In this document: one piece after another, positions 17,089-26,780 of the stretch | Layout: each line of letters opens with the position of its first letter | How positions within the stretch are numbered: position 1 is the first letter of the stretch | Source: an uncultured Muribaculaceae bacterium | GTDB lineage: Bacteria; Bacteroidota; Bacteroidia; Bacteroidales; Muribaculaceae | Direction of reading: 5' to 3' | Assembly (NCBI GenBank): GCA_910585275.1 | Contig: CAJUCW010000003.1 | Location: 94,729 to 158,728 of the forward strand | DNA length: 64,000 nt | The notes under the pieces: model-generated | What the model saw: only the letters and a program-made list of their open reading frames with translations | Told to the model about the DNA's origin: nothing | Databases searched by the model: none | Translations under genes and position numbers: made by a program

Positions 17089-20000
17089 ATGGGAAAGAAG
17101 TTAAACACCCGAATTGAAACCTGGAAAAAACTTTTGCTTGATTTCGGCAAGAGAAACAGACTTATAAATTTTATTGAAGGCAAAAGAAATTGTCTGAGAA
17201 TCACATCTCCCGTTTTTGACGATTTATATGAATCCATTGTAACCAACGAACGTGAAATTTCTTTCCCCTTCGCCAAGAAACTGAGATTTACTGTGGATGG
17301 AGAGGAAGTGTATGAAACGGTGATTGAAGGCGACATCGAAACGACAAAGCCTATCGGCGAACTCCAGAAAACGCTTAAGAATTTGAGAAACAAAGCCCGT
17401 ATTTCTTTGGAAGAACAAGGAATCAATACACTCTATCTCACGTTCGGCATGCTTGAATGGGAAGAAGAAGACACGCCACAGACATTGTCCTCCCCCATTA
17501 TTCTTGTCCCCGTCAAATTGGAAATCGGGTCTTTATCGTCGCCCTATCGATTGTCGATACAAAACGATGACATCGTAGTTAATCCGACACTTGCACATAA
17601 GCTTGAAAATGACTTCAATATCGTATTGCCGGATTTTGAGTCGTCGCACGATATACCCGAAGAGTATCTACAATCAATCGACAAAATTGTTGCCTCTCGT
17701 GGGTGGGTTGTCGATAGAAGCTCTTACCTCACAAATCTGTCGTTCCTCAAGATAAACATGTATAAAGATTTGGAGCGGAATGTGGATTTGCTTAATGACA
17801 ATAAGGTCATTTCCGCGCTTGCCGGAGAGAACAAACCCCTGACTTACCCAAGGGGGCTTGATAATTTCGACCATGATAAAAAATCCAGACCTATTGAAAC
17901 ATTCAACGTAGTCGATGCGGATTCAAGCCAACAGGATGCGATATTATTGTCGAAAAAAGGAGTCAGCTTCGTTTTACAGGGCCCTCCCGGCACGGGGAAA
18001 AGCCAAACAATCACCAATATCATAGCCGAAGCCATGGCCGACGGAAAAAAAGTGCTTTTCGTGTCGGAAAAAATGGCGGCTTTACAGGTTGTGCATAACA
18101 GACTCGCTTCCGCCGGACTCGGTGATTTTTGTTTCACGCTCCATAGCCATAAGGCCAATAAAAAAGAGATTTTAAGCGAACTTGAAAATTCAATAAACAC
18201 TGCCAGGACACGGGTAAACGATGACGCCCTTACCCAACTTGAAGTGCTCGAAAAGAAAAGGACTGAACTCAACAGCTACCAGAAACAGCTTCACACCACC
18301 ACGTCTTCTCTCGACACCACTATATATGCCGTAAACGGATTGCTTGCAGAATTGGAAAATATGCCCGACGTCATATTCGATATCCCTGACATTGGATTCG
18401 TTACACGAAAAAACCTTGACGACAGGATATACTTGCTTTCAGAACTGGCAAAAACAATCGGCAAGAAAAGCGAGGATTATACTGAAAACGCATGGAGAGG
18501 GTCAAACGTTACTTTCCTTTCAAATGAACTTCGCCACAACATCGACTCGTATGCATCATCTATTATTGGAAAACTGGAAAATTTAAGCGACTTAGCCAAA
18601 GGGATTACCTCTATTCTGAAATTGGAAACCGAATATTCCGCCAATGACATTGACAATATTTTGTCGCTTGCAGAATTTATAGCCGAATCTCCTCTTTTCC
18701 CATTATCATGGCTGTCGGAAGAAGACATCGACGCTCTTATTGAAAAAGCGAAAGCATTCAAAGAGAAAGCTGACCAGATTCTGAGTCTTAAATGCGAAAT
18801 ATTGAAAAAGTATGACCCAAAAATTTTTGAAATCGATGCGCAACGCCTGAAAACGGTTTTACTTTCTTTGATATCCATGACAAAGGAAAATTTGTGTTCC
18901 ATCGAACTCCCTGCCCTTCCTGCCCATATACAGAATTCCGGAGACATGGTATTGCATGCAACTGCCACTTTTGAAGAACTTTTTGATAGGGCGGCATCGC
19001 TATCAACCAAAATCGGCATGAAGAAACCGGAGCGTATGACGGAACTCATAACATTTTATAACGATGCAAAAGCTTTAAGCCGGATTTTTGATGTCACGCC
19101 TCCCAAATCATGGTTCGATGCGAATACTCTTCCGGTAATAAAAAGAGACGTATTGCTCCATTATGACCTGCACGAGAATACCAAAGAAAGGAAGAATTCA
19201 ATATTGTCTAAATATGATAAGGAAGTGTTGGACATCGACTATTATCCCATGCTTCAGCGCTTCAGGCTCGACTATTCCTCATCATTGCGCATCTTTAAAG
19301 GGTCTTACCGGACAGAACGGAATAAACTGTCGGTTTACAAATTGGAAGGCGGAAAAATCACGTTTAAAGAAGGCCTCGATCTCCTCAACTCTATCAAATT
19401 TATTGCCGACAGCGAATCTGAAATAAAGGAAAGCTGGCAACTTTATAATTCCCGTTACGGTGATTATTATAAAGGATACCACACACAATGGACACGGATA
19501 GAAGAAGACATTAAGAATTTTGAAAAGACGTGCCGGGATCTTTCCCGAATCACCCCGGAGCTTGCGAACCATATTGAGAGTGGCGAACTCCCGCAGGAAG
19601 AAATTTCCAAATTCATTCTCCTGTTTGAAAAGAGCGATGCCCGTAGTTTGTATGAATCGTTGGTTTCTGTCTTCAATCAGAATTTCGACATTGAATCAGA
19701 CTTTGACACAGTCAGGAAGCATAGTAAAGAATTTGGTTCACTTGCCATGGAAGCCGCGGAATTCTTCCGGAACATGGACATTTCATACGAAAATCTGACA
19801 TCTTTATGGGATTTGTTGGGAGACCTTGATTCCATTGTGGATGTGAATAAAGGGTTCAGCATGTTTGCCGATGCAACCGAATCACTTGAATCTGCCTATG
19901 GCATGTATTTTAACGGACTTGAAACGGACTGGGACAAGTTGCTCTGCGCTTTACATTATGTTGTAAAGTTTAAATGCGAAGCATCCAAATATAATTTAGA

Positions 20001-22623
20001 CGAAAATATAAAAAACGAAGTTGGCGGGAATAAATCATTTTTAAGCCTCGTCAAAGCGAAAGAGGAAGAATTGGCCTCTGCAATTCAAACGGCAAAGGAA
20101 GATTTAAGCTGGTTTGCATCTCTGTTTGACGAACCTTCGCAATTCTATAATAGAGATATTCTTGAAGTGGCGTCCAGAATTGAAATATGTAAGGACAAAA
20201 AGTATTTGCTTGAAGAATGGGTGGATTATTGTTCAAATAAAAAGAAATGCGAAAAAGCCGGTATGGCAGAATACATGTCGGCGCTCGAACATGCGAAAAT
20301 CGCCCCTTCCTTGATACCGGGAGCCTATTTAAAAAGGTTTTACAGACTTTGGCTTGACCTGGTGGTCGAGGGATTGCCGGCAGTGCTCAATTTCAGGCAT
20401 AGGATACAATCTCAGAGGGTTGAGGATTTCTGCAAGCTCGACAAAGAACAGTTTAAAGTTGCTCAGGCACGGGTAAGAGAGCGAATCACTAACCGGATTC
20501 CCAACCTGAACGCCATGCATGAGGCCATAGATGAAATAGCAATCCTGAAGCGGGAGCTTAACAAACAGCGCAGACTTATGCCGCTGCGGAAACTGTTCAA
20601 GTCTATTCCAAATCTCGTCACGACGCTACGTCCTTGTTTCATGATGTCGCCATTGTCGGTGAGTGTTTTCCTTGAAGCTGACACCTATAATTTTGATATG
20701 GTAATTTTTGATGAAGCATCGCAAGTGCATACCGAAGACGCCATAGGCTCCATCATGAGAGGAAAACAAGTTATTATCGTTGGCGATACCAAACAATTGC
20801 CTCCTACTTCTTTCTTTACTACATCGCTGAACGATGAAGACTTCGATATCGATTCGGAAGACGATTCCGACTATGACTACGCAGGAGCTTTCGACTCCAT
20901 CCTTGATGAAGCTGTGACCGTTATGCCGGAACGTAGCCTGACATGGCACTATAGAAGCCGTCATGAAGACCTTATCGCGTTTTCCAATATTAAGATATAT
21001 AACGGACAGCTCATCACGTTCCCTTCTGCCATAGCCAGCGCACGAGATTTCGGTGTGGAATACGTGTATGTCAACGGCATATATGAACGAGGCGGAAAGC
21101 GGCATAACATGATTGAGGCGACAAAGGTGGCGGAACTCGTTTTCCAACACTTCAAAGACCATCCTGGAAGGTCGCTTGGTGTAGTGACATTCAGTGAATC
21201 GCAACAGAATGCAGTGGATATGGCCATACGTCAAAAAAGGATGGAACATCCCGAGTTCGAAAAGTTTTTCATTGAAGATAAAGAAGCTGCATTTTTTATC
21301 AAGAACCTTGAAAACGTGCAGGGAGATGAACGCGACACCATTATTTTCAGCATCGGATATGCCAAAGACAAAAATGGAATCATGTATATGAACTTTGGTC
21401 CGCTAAGTCGTGAAGGGGGCTATCGGCGACTTAATGTGGCAATCACCCGTGCGAAATATAACGTAAAACTTGTCGGATCCATTTTACCGGACGACATAGA
21501 CCTCGAAAAGACATCTTCACAAGGAGTAAGGATGCTACGTTCTTATATAGAATTCGCCAAAAACGGCATATCGGCGTTAAACACAGACATTGTCAGAACA
21601 TCAAATCCTGAGTTGGAATCAAAATTCGAGTTCGTTGTGAAAGATTTCCTTGAATCGAAAGGTTACGACGTTGTAACTCAGGTAGGATGTTCGGGGTTCC
21701 GTGTAGATATGGCCGTAAAATATCCGGGTAATGACAACCGATATGCCATTGGAATAGAATGCGACGGCCAGACCTATCACAACACAAGGACCGTAAGAGA
21801 ACGCGACAGGCTCCGCCCCTCGATGCTGACAGAAATGGGATGGAACGTATATCGAGTATGGTCAACCGACTGGATAAAAGACCCCGTCTCGGAAAAACAA
21901 AAACTTTTAAATGCCATAGAAGAATCTTTGGAAATTATTTCTCGGGAAAACTCTGATGAAATGTATGCGTGCGTAGATGGCTACGAAAAAAATCACGGCA
22001 CCCTTGGCCGGGATTGCGAATCACATATATTGCCTGTTGAAGAAATCGAGACTGTAGAAGAAGAACCCTCTTTACACGTAAAATCAGAAGATGTGCCCGA
22101 CAAATTTCAAATTTATGAAAGATGCAAAAATCCAGGCAAAGGCTCAAACCTAAATTATAAGCCACTTATCTTGGATATATTGAAAATTGAACAGCCTGTA
22201 CATTTCAAAGAATTGTGTAAACGGCTTATGACATTTGCCGGGAGAAAGAACCTTACGACCAATTTCATAAATGATATCAGCGAAATCCTACTCTATGAAC
22301 TCAACGACAAGATCGTGTGGGGATTGAACGAAACAGTAAGACTTAAAGACTTCAATGAAATCAATGCGAGAAAACCGAATCCTGACGACTATTATTTAAG
22401 GCCGATAACCCAGATTTGCGATGAAGAACTGGCATTGGGGCTAAGAATAGTGTCGAAAAACAAAGGCGCGCTTCCCGTTAAGGAATTGTTCGTGGCTACC
22501 GCAAAAGAATTCGGCTTTGTCAATCCCGTCCAATCCACGTTGGCTCCGTTCAACAGGATATATAATTTATTGTTGAAAGACGGCATATTTACAGAATCCG
22601 AGGGTATCGCATATTTATCGTGA
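17089..22623 (+). CDS. DUF4011-SF1 helicase-MTES/Vsr-like nuclease-DUF3320 protein (Hhe-like antiphage candidate)
   Basis: 1,844 residues from the chosen start MGKKLNTRIETWKKLLLDF; an in-frame ATG at 16996 would add 31 residues unlike the family. The N-terminal DUF4011 domain carries LLDFGKRNRLINF. A split superfamily-1 helicase follows: Walker A GPPGTGKSQT at about 298, a long coiled middle region, Walker B FDEASQV at about 1208, GDTKQLPP at 1233, NVQGDERDTIIFS and RRLNVAITRAK at about 1447. Next is a PD-(D/E)XK nuclease of the REase_MTES/Vsr-like group at about 1500-1610, with FRVDMAV, IECDGQTYH, RDRLRPSML and GWNVYRVWSTDW, so active-site Asp and Glu are present. The tail holds DUF3320-like winged-helix segments (QPVHFKELCKRL). 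A DUF4011-helicase-Vsr architecture is known as the antiphage gene hhe; defence here is inference. It stands alone with its own promoter. Confidence 0.85.
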   Translation: MGKKLNTRIETWKKLLLDFGKRNRLINFIEGKRNCLRITSPVFDDLYESIVTNEREISFPFAKKLRFTVDGEEVYETVIEGDIETTKPIGELQKTLKNLRNKARISLEEQGINTLYLTFGMLEWEEEDTPQTLSSPIILVPVKLEIGSLSSPYRLSIQNDDIVVNPTLAHKLENDFNIVLPDFESSHDIPEEYLQSIDKIVASRGWVVDRSSYLTNLSFLKINMYKDLERNVDLLNDNKVISALAGENKPLTYPRGLDNFDHDKKSRPIETFNVVDADSSQQDAILLSKKGVSFVLQGPPGTGKSQTITNIIAEAMADGKKVLFVSEKMAALQVVHNRLASAGLGDFCFTLHSHKANKKEILSELENSINTARTRVNDDALTQLEVLEKKRTELNSYQKQLHTTTSSLDTTIYAVNGLLAELENMPDVIFDIPDIGFVTRKNLDDRIYLLSELAKTIGKKSEDYTENAWRGSNVTFLSNELRHNIDSYASSIIGKLENLSDLAKGITSILKLETEYSANDIDNILSLAEFIAESPLFPLSWLSEEDIDALIEKAKAFKEKADQILSLKCEILKKYDPKIFEIDAQRLKTVLLSLISMTKENLCSIELPALPAHIQNSGDMVLHATATFEELFDRAASLSTKIGMKKPERMTELITFYNDAKALSRIFDVTPPKSWFDANTLPVIKRDVLLHYDLHENTKERKNSILSKYDKEVLDIDYYPMLQRFRLDYSSSLRIFKGSYRTERNKLSVYKLEGGKITFKEGLDLLNSIKFIADSESEIKESWQLYNSRYGDYYKGYHTQWTRIEEDIKNFEKTCRDLSRITPELANHIESGELPQEEISKFILLFEKSDARSLYESLVSVFNQNFDIESDFDTVRKHSKEFGSLAMEAAEFFRNMDISYENLTSLWDLLGDLDSIVDVNKGFSMFADATESLESAYGMYFNGLETDWDKLLCALHYVVKFKCEASKYNLDENIKNEVGGNKSFLSLVKAKEEELASAIQTAKEDLSWFASLFDEPSQFYNRDILEVASRIEICKDKKYLLEEWVDYCSNKKKCEKAGMAEYMSALEHAKIAPSLIPGAYLKRFYRLWLDLVVEGLPAVLNFRHRIQSQRVEDFCKLDKEQFKVAQARVRERITNRIPNLNAMHEAIDEIAILKRELNKQRRLMPLRKLFKSIPNLVTTLRPCFMMSPLSVSVFLEADTYNFDMVIFDEASQVHTEDAIGSIMRGKQVIIVGDTKQLPPTSFFTTSLNDEDFDIDSEDDSDYDYAGAFDSILDEAVTVMPERSLTWHYRSRHEDLIAFSNIKIYNGQLITFPSAIASARDFGVEYVYVNGIYERGGKRHNMIEATKVAELVFQHFKDHPGRSLGVVTFSESQQNAVDMAIRQKRMEHPEFEKFFIEDKEAAFFIKNLENVQGDERDTIIFSIGYAKDKNGIMYMNFGPLSREGGYRRLNVAITRAKYNVKLVGSILPDDIDLEKTSSQGVRMLRSYIEFAKNGISALNTDIVRTSNPELESKFEFVVKDFLESKGYDVVTQVGCSGFRVDMAVKYPGNDNRYAIGIECDGQTYHNTRTVRERDRLRPSMLTEMGWNVYRVWSTDWIKDPVSEKQKLLNAIEESLEIISRENSDEMYACVDGYEKNHGTLGRDCESHILPVEEIETVEEEPSLHVKSEDVPDKFQIYERCKNPGKGSNLNYKPLILDILKIEQPVHFKELCKRLMTFAGRKNLTTNFINDISEILLYELNDKIVWGLNETVRLKDFNEINARKPNPDDYYLRPITQICDEELALGLRIVSKNKGALPVKELFVATAKEFGFVNPVQSTLAPFNRIYNLLLKDGIFTESEGIAYLS

Positions 22624-22720
22624 ACCCTTTTAGCTGTTATGGCATGGAAACAAGGCACCCCGCCACTGTAAAACCGTTTCATAGCTAAAAGACATAAGAG
22701 AACCACGCAGCGTAAAAAAG
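22612..22720 (+). promoter_or_regulatory. Possible degenerate cobalamin-riboswitch-like leader
   Basis: Just after the DUF4011 gene stop, GGCACCCCGCCACTGTAAA resembles the cobalamin-riboswitch core (GCCCCCGCAACTGTAA), preceded by a GGCATGGAAAC segment in the place of GGTGnAAnTCC and followed by AGACATAAGAGAACC in the place of AGTCAGGAnACC. TTTTAGCT/AGCTAAAA arms enclose the core. The next gene is an amylase, an unusual B12 target, so this may be chance or a relic. Confidence 0.3.
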
Positions 22721-22858
22721 TTTAAAAAGCTTCTATGATAAATTCAAATTAATTGCGTTATCTTTAAAGAAGACATTTCATTGGAGGAAAAGAAACCGAT
22801 GAATAACTCTTTATTGAGCACCTGTATGACAGATTCTCATTTTTCTTAACTTATATAT

Positions 22859-24292
22859 ATGAATAAAATTCTTACATTTTCCATGGGTATGGCAGTTGCA
22901 TTGCCCATGGCGGCAAAAGACCGTGTAACCCACGATCCTAACGCCACTAATACCGAAACAATCCTTCATGCCTGGAGCTGGAACTTTCCTACCATTGCCG
23001 ACAATATGAAGAAAATCGCAGATGCAGGTTTTACAATGGTTCAGACTTCTCCGGTGCAGAACTGTTACAGTCCTGAAGGAAGCGGGAAAAAGATTTTCGA
23101 CGATGACGTTACCGAAGGGAACTGGTATTATTACTATCAGCCCACCGACTGGAAAATCGGCAACAACATTCTCGGCACTAAAGAGCAGATGCAGTCTATG
23201 ATGGATTCAGCCGCCAAATACAACGTGAAGATTATCGTAGATGTTCTTCCGAACCATACGGCGTTTGACATCGATGCGGTTTCTGAAGACTTTTACAAAG
23301 CCGTCGGCGGCCGCGACAAAATGTATCACTCCAACGGCCTTCAACCAGTAGAAGATTATAACGACCGCCTTCAATGCACGCTTTGGGGTTCCGGCGCACT
23401 GCCGGATGTCAACACGGAGAATCCGGACTTTCAAAAATATTACATGGAGTTTGTCAACGAACTTCTCGCAATGGGAGTCAAAGGATTCAGATATGACACA
23501 GCCAAACATATCGGTGTACACTCGGACCCCGTTGACAAAGCATCTGGAGTGAAAGAAAATGATTTCTGGGATGTGGCGACAGGCCGGAAAAGCGTAAAAG
23601 GAGTGAAGCTTGCCGTTCCTTACGATTCATTGTTTGTATATGGGGAAGTGCTTCAAGACCGCAATGTTCCGGAAGCAGAATATGCCGACTATTTCGGTCA
23701 AACCGCTTCTGGATACGGCCACCTGCTTCGCGAAGCGCTGGAAAAGGGGAATGCCAATGGCATCGATCTTAAAAGCTGGCACCATACTTCAGCACCGGAA
23801 TACCTCACAACGTGGGTCGAGAGCCACGACACTTATGCCAATGCCCATGAGTCGGCACACCTGACCGATGACCAAATCCGGACCGGATGGGTGTTTCTGA
23901 CGGCTCGCCAGAACGGCACTCCCCTCTTCTTTAGCCGTCCTGCAGGGTCAACCCGTAAAGCTTATTGGGGCGACAATGTTCTCGGCGCCCGTGGCAATGA
24001 TGAGTTTTTCCATCCTGAAGTGGTAGCCGTCAATAAATTCCGCACGGCCATGGCAGGACAAACGGAAGACGTGCAGATGTCACCCAACGGACAGGTATTG
24101 CTTGTGAACCGAGGGAAAAAAGGTGCGGCAATTGTCAATATTTCCAAATTTGCCAATTCTGTCAATCTTCCCACTGGGCTTCCTGATGGAAAATACAAAG
24201 ACTCCGTTTATGGACAGGAATTCAAAGTAAAGAAAGGAAGACTAATCGGTCTTCTTGCCCCCGAAAGAAGCTATCTGCTTATAAAGAAATAA
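22859..24292 (+). CDS. Alpha-amylase family (GH13) glycoside hydrolase
   Basis: 477 residues with a short probable signal peptide (MNKILTFSMGMAVALPMAA). All four GH13 regions are present: DVLPNH (128-133), GFRYDTAKH with nucleophile Asp213, YGEVL with acid/base Glu263, and VESHDT with Asp324. ILHAWSWNF and the final beta-sandwich (VLLVNRGKKGAAIVNIS) fit a secreted alpha-amylase that cuts alpha-1,4-glucans. No SusC/SusD pair is adjacent, so it is not part of a visible polysaccharide-utilisation locus. It is monocistronic. Confidence 0.92.
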   Translation: MNKILTFSMGMAVALPMAAKDRVTHDPNATNTETILHAWSWNFPTIADNMKKIADAGFTMVQTSPVQNCYSPEGSGKKIFDDDVTEGNWYYYYQPTDWKIGNNILGTKEQMQSMMDSAAKYNVKIIVDVLPNHTAFDIDAVSEDFYKAVGGRDKMYHSNGLQPVEDYNDRLQCTLWGSGALPDVNTENPDFQKYYMEFVNELLAMGVKGFRYDTAKHIGVHSDPVDKASGVKENDFWDVATGRKSVKGVKLAVPYDSLFVYGEVLQDRNVPEAEYADYFGQTASGYGHLLREALEKGNANGIDLKSWHHTSAPEYLTTWVESHDTYANAHESAHLTDDQIRTGWVFLTARQNGTPLFFSRPAGSTRKAYWGDNVLGARGNDEFFHPEVVAVNKFRTAMAGQTEDVQMSPNGQVLLVNRGKKGAAIVNISKFANSVNLPTGLPDGKYKDSVYGQEFKVKKGRLIGLLAPERSYLLIKK

Positions 24293-24317
24293 ATTGATTA
24301 TCGATCATCGACTGTTG

Positions 24318-24351
24318 TGGCATACCGTTGAATCGAGACGACGGTATGCCA
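24318..24351 (+). repeat. Hairpin after the amylase gene
   Basis: TGGCATACCGT (24318-24328) pairs perfectly with ACGGTATGCCA (24341-24351). It is not followed by a T-run, so it may stabilise the mRNA end rather than terminate by itself. Confidence 0.5.
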
Positions 24352-24366
24352 AATGCAAATTTACTA

Positions 24367-24408
24367 TAAAAGAGAAACAATTCCATGCAGAGAGTTGTTT
24401 CTCTTTTA
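24367..24408. terminator. Terminator of the amylase gene
   Basis: TAAAAGAGAAACAA (24367-24380) and TTGTTTCTCTTTTA (24395-24408) form a perfect 14-bp stem with a T-rich 3' arm. Confidence 0.75.
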
Positions 24409-24522
24409 TGCTAAGTAGCTAATAAAAATAATGATATCGTCATATATAAAATGTCTGTATATCTTTTCTGACATAGCAGATAAGTTGATTTATTTACACG
24501 GCAACAAAGTTGACCGTGATTT

Positions 24523-24538
24523 TGGCACGATATTTGAA
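24523..24538 (+). promoter_or_regulatory. Sigma-54 (RpoN) -24/-12 promoter of groES-groEL
   Basis: TGGCACGATATTTGAA matches the sigma-54 consensus TGGCACG-N4-TTGCA with GG at -24 and the -12 element one base off (TTGAA). It lies about 50 bases before the groES start, giving a leader of about 40 bases. No CIRCE operator was seen. The first 14 bases are identical to the site before htpG. Confidence 0.75.
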
Positions 24539-24588
24539 TAAAACTACTACAGAACATTAATTATAACCCTATAATTTATAAACATAAC

Positions 24589-24861
24589 ATGAATATCAGA
24601 CCATTGGCAGACAGGGTTCTTATCGAGCCTACCGCCGCAGAGGAAGTCACTATGGGTGGCATCATAATTCCTGATTCAGCTAAAGAGAAACCACTCAGAG
24701 GCAAAGTGCTTGCAGTTGGCAATGGCACAAAAGACGAACCTATGGTGCTTAAAGAGGGAGACAAAGTGCTCTACGGCAAATATGCCGGCACAGAAATCGA
24801 GCTTGAAGGTGTGAAATACATAATGATGCGCCAAAGCGACGTACTCGCTGTGATAGATTGA
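24589..24861 (+). CDS. groS: Co-chaperonin GroES
   Basis: 90 residues, typical for GroES. It caps the GroEL cavity during ATP-driven folding. NIRPLADRVLIEPTAAEEVTMGGIIIPDSAKEKP contains the mobile loop that binds GroEL (one base-pair-level match to GGIIIPD). GKVLAVGNG and VLYGKYAGTEIELEGVKY complete the fold. groEL follows 96 bases downstream. Confidence 0.97.
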   Translation: MNIRPLADRVLIEPTAAEEVTMGGIIIPDSAKEKPLRGKVLAVGNGTKDEPMVLKEGDKVLYGKYAGTEIELEGVKYIMMRQSDVLAVID

Positions 24862-24957
24862 ATATATAACATCTGAAAGACTCCTAATAATGATTATGCC
24901 CGGCACACACATTTCCGTCCGGTGCATTTTCAGGTCAGATATAAAGGATATAAGAAA

Positions 24958-26595
24958 ATGGCAAAAGAAATTAAATTCAATATCAAGGCTCGCGAAGAGC
25001 TTAAGAACGGTGTCGATGCTTTGGCTGATGCCGTAAAAGTTACGCTTGGTCCTAAAGGCCGCAATGTTATTATAGAGAAGAAATTCGGTGCCCCCCACAT
25101 CACCAAAGACGGTGTGTCGGTTGCACGTGAAATAGAACTTGAAGACCCCTTCCAGAACATGGGGGCCCAGCTTGTAAAAGAAGTTGCTTCGAAAACAGGC
25201 GACCAGGCAGGCGACGGCACAACAACCGCAACCGTCCTTGCACAAGCCATCGTTAATGTCGGCCTTAAGAATGTGGCCGCCGGTGCCAACCCCATGGATT
25301 TGAAGCGCGGTATTGACAAGGCCGTGTCTGCCGTAGTAGAGGGAATCAAAGCCCAAAGCCAGGAGGTTGACGACGATATCAACAAGATTGAGAATGTTGC
25401 CCGTGTTTCCGCCAACAATGACGAAGAAATCGGCCGACTCATCGCCGAGGCAATGCAAAAAGTAAAGAAAGAAGGTGTGATTACCGTTGAGGAAGCAAAA
25501 GGCACCGAGACAACCGTAGATGTCGTTGAAGGCATGCAGTTCGACCGTGGCTATATTTCACCTTATTTCGTTACCAACAGCGAAAAAATGGAGTGTGAAA
25601 TGGATTCCCCTTTCATTCTTCTTTACGACAAGAAAATTTCCAATCTGAAAGAGCTTCTTCCCATTCTCGAAACAGTGGCACAGAGCGGACGTCCGCTTCT
25701 AATCATCGCCGAGGATGTTGACAACGAGGCTCTTGCCACTCTCGTGGTCAACAGGCTCCGTGGTTCACTCAAGATTTGCGCTGTCAAAGCTCCAGGATTC
25801 GGCGACCGCCGCAAAGAAATGCTTGAAGATATCGCAATCCTTACCGGAGGCACCGTCATCAGCGAAGTCAAAGGAATGCAGTTGTCGCAGGCAACCGTTC
25901 AAGATCTTGGCACTGCCGACAAAGTGACCGTAAACAAAGACAACACCATTATCGTTAACGGCGCAGGCTCAAAAGATGCTATCAAAGACCGTGTAAACCA
26001 GATTAAGGCTCAGATTGAGACCACCACCTCCAACTACGATAAAGAGAAGCTTCACGAACGTCTTGCAAAACTCGCCGGAGGAGTTGCCGTCCTCTACATT
26101 GGAGCTCCGTCCGAGGTGGAGATGAAAGAGAAGAAAGACCGTGTTGACGATGCCCTTTCCGCAACCCGCGCTGCAATTGCCGAAGGTATTGTTCCCGGTG
26201 GTGGAATAGCCTATATCCGTTGCCTTCCTACCCTCGACGAACTCAAGGGTGACAACGACGACGAAAATACGGGTATTGCAATTATTCGTCGTGCCATTGA
26301 GGAGCCCCTGCGTCAAATCGTAGCGAATGCCGGTGTGGAAGGCGCAGTGATTGTCCAGAAAGTGAAAGAAGGGGAAGGTGATTTCGGCTACAACGCCCGC
26401 ACCGACACATTTGAAAACTTCTTCGAAACAGGAGTAATCGATCCGGCCAAAGTTACCCGCGTGGCTCTCGAAAATGCAGCGAGCATCGCAGGAATGTTCC
26501 TTACAACCGAATGTGTTATCGCCGATAAGAAAGAAGAAACTCCCGCCGCTCCTATGGGCGCTCCCGGCATGGGCGGCATGGGCGGCATGATGTAA
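24958..26595 (+). CDS. groL: Chaperonin GroEL
   Basis: 545 residues from MAKEIKFNIKAREELKNGVD; an in-frame start at 24922 adds 12 residues not seen in the family. The ATP site is in VTLGPKGRNVII and GDGTTTATVLAQAI, the apical domain is complete, and the C-terminus is the usual Gly/Met repeat (GGMGGMM). It folds cytosolic proteins together with GroES and is transcribed with it. Confidence 0.98.
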   Translation: MAKEIKFNIKAREELKNGVDALADAVKVTLGPKGRNVIIEKKFGAPHITKDGVSVAREIELEDPFQNMGAQLVKEVASKTGDQAGDGTTTATVLAQAIVNVGLKNVAAGANPMDLKRGIDKAVSAVVEGIKAQSQEVDDDINKIENVARVSANNDEEIGRLIAEAMQKVKKEGVITVEEAKGTETTVDVVEGMQFDRGYISPYFVTNSEKMECEMDSPFILLYDKKISNLKELLPILETVAQSGRPLLIIAEDVDNEALATLVVNRLRGSLKICAVKAPGFGDRRKEMLEDIAILTGGTVISEVKGMQLSQATVQDLGTADKVTVNKDNTIIVNGAGSKDAIKDRVNQIKAQIETTTSNYDKEKLHERLAKLAGGVAVLYIGAPSEVEMKEKKDRVDDALSATRAAIAEGIVPGGGIAYIRCLPTLDELKGDNDDENTGIAIIRRAIEEPLRQIVANAGVEGAVIVQKVKEGEGDFGYNARTDTFENFFETGVIDPAKVTRVALENAASIAGMFLTTECVIADKKEETPAAPMGAPGMGGMGGMM

Positions 26596-26612
26596 CATAC
26601 GCTATAACCAAA

Positions 26613-26653
26613 CCAAAAAGAGGAAACGCCACGTTTGGCATTTCCTCTTTTTT
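26613..26653 (+). terminator. Terminator of groES-groEL
   Basis: An AAAAAGAGGAAA arm pairs with TTTCCTCTTTTT across a GCC/GGC-containing loop and ends in a T-run. Confidence 0.85.
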
Positions 26654-26731
26654 TATTCCTACATAATACCTACTGATAGGTATTATTGGCAATTCCATGA
26701 AATCAGTTTATGTTTAGTGATTAAAAATGAC

Positions 26732-26739
26732 TAATTTTG
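26732..26739 (+). promoter_or_regulatory. -7 element (TAATTTTG) before feoAB
   Basis: TAATTTTG lies 42 bases before the feoAB start and fits the Bacteroidetes -7 consensus; the upstream element is weak. No FUR box could be recognised by eye. Confidence 0.5.
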
Positions 26740-26780
26740 CAGTGTTTTTTTACATATATTTAAATTGAATTTAAATAAGA

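Noticed and set aside
24318..24331. TGGCATACCGTTGA as a sigma-54 site for groES
   Set aside because: The spacing is one base short and the sequence is one arm of a perfect hairpin after the amylase; the site at 24523 fits far better.
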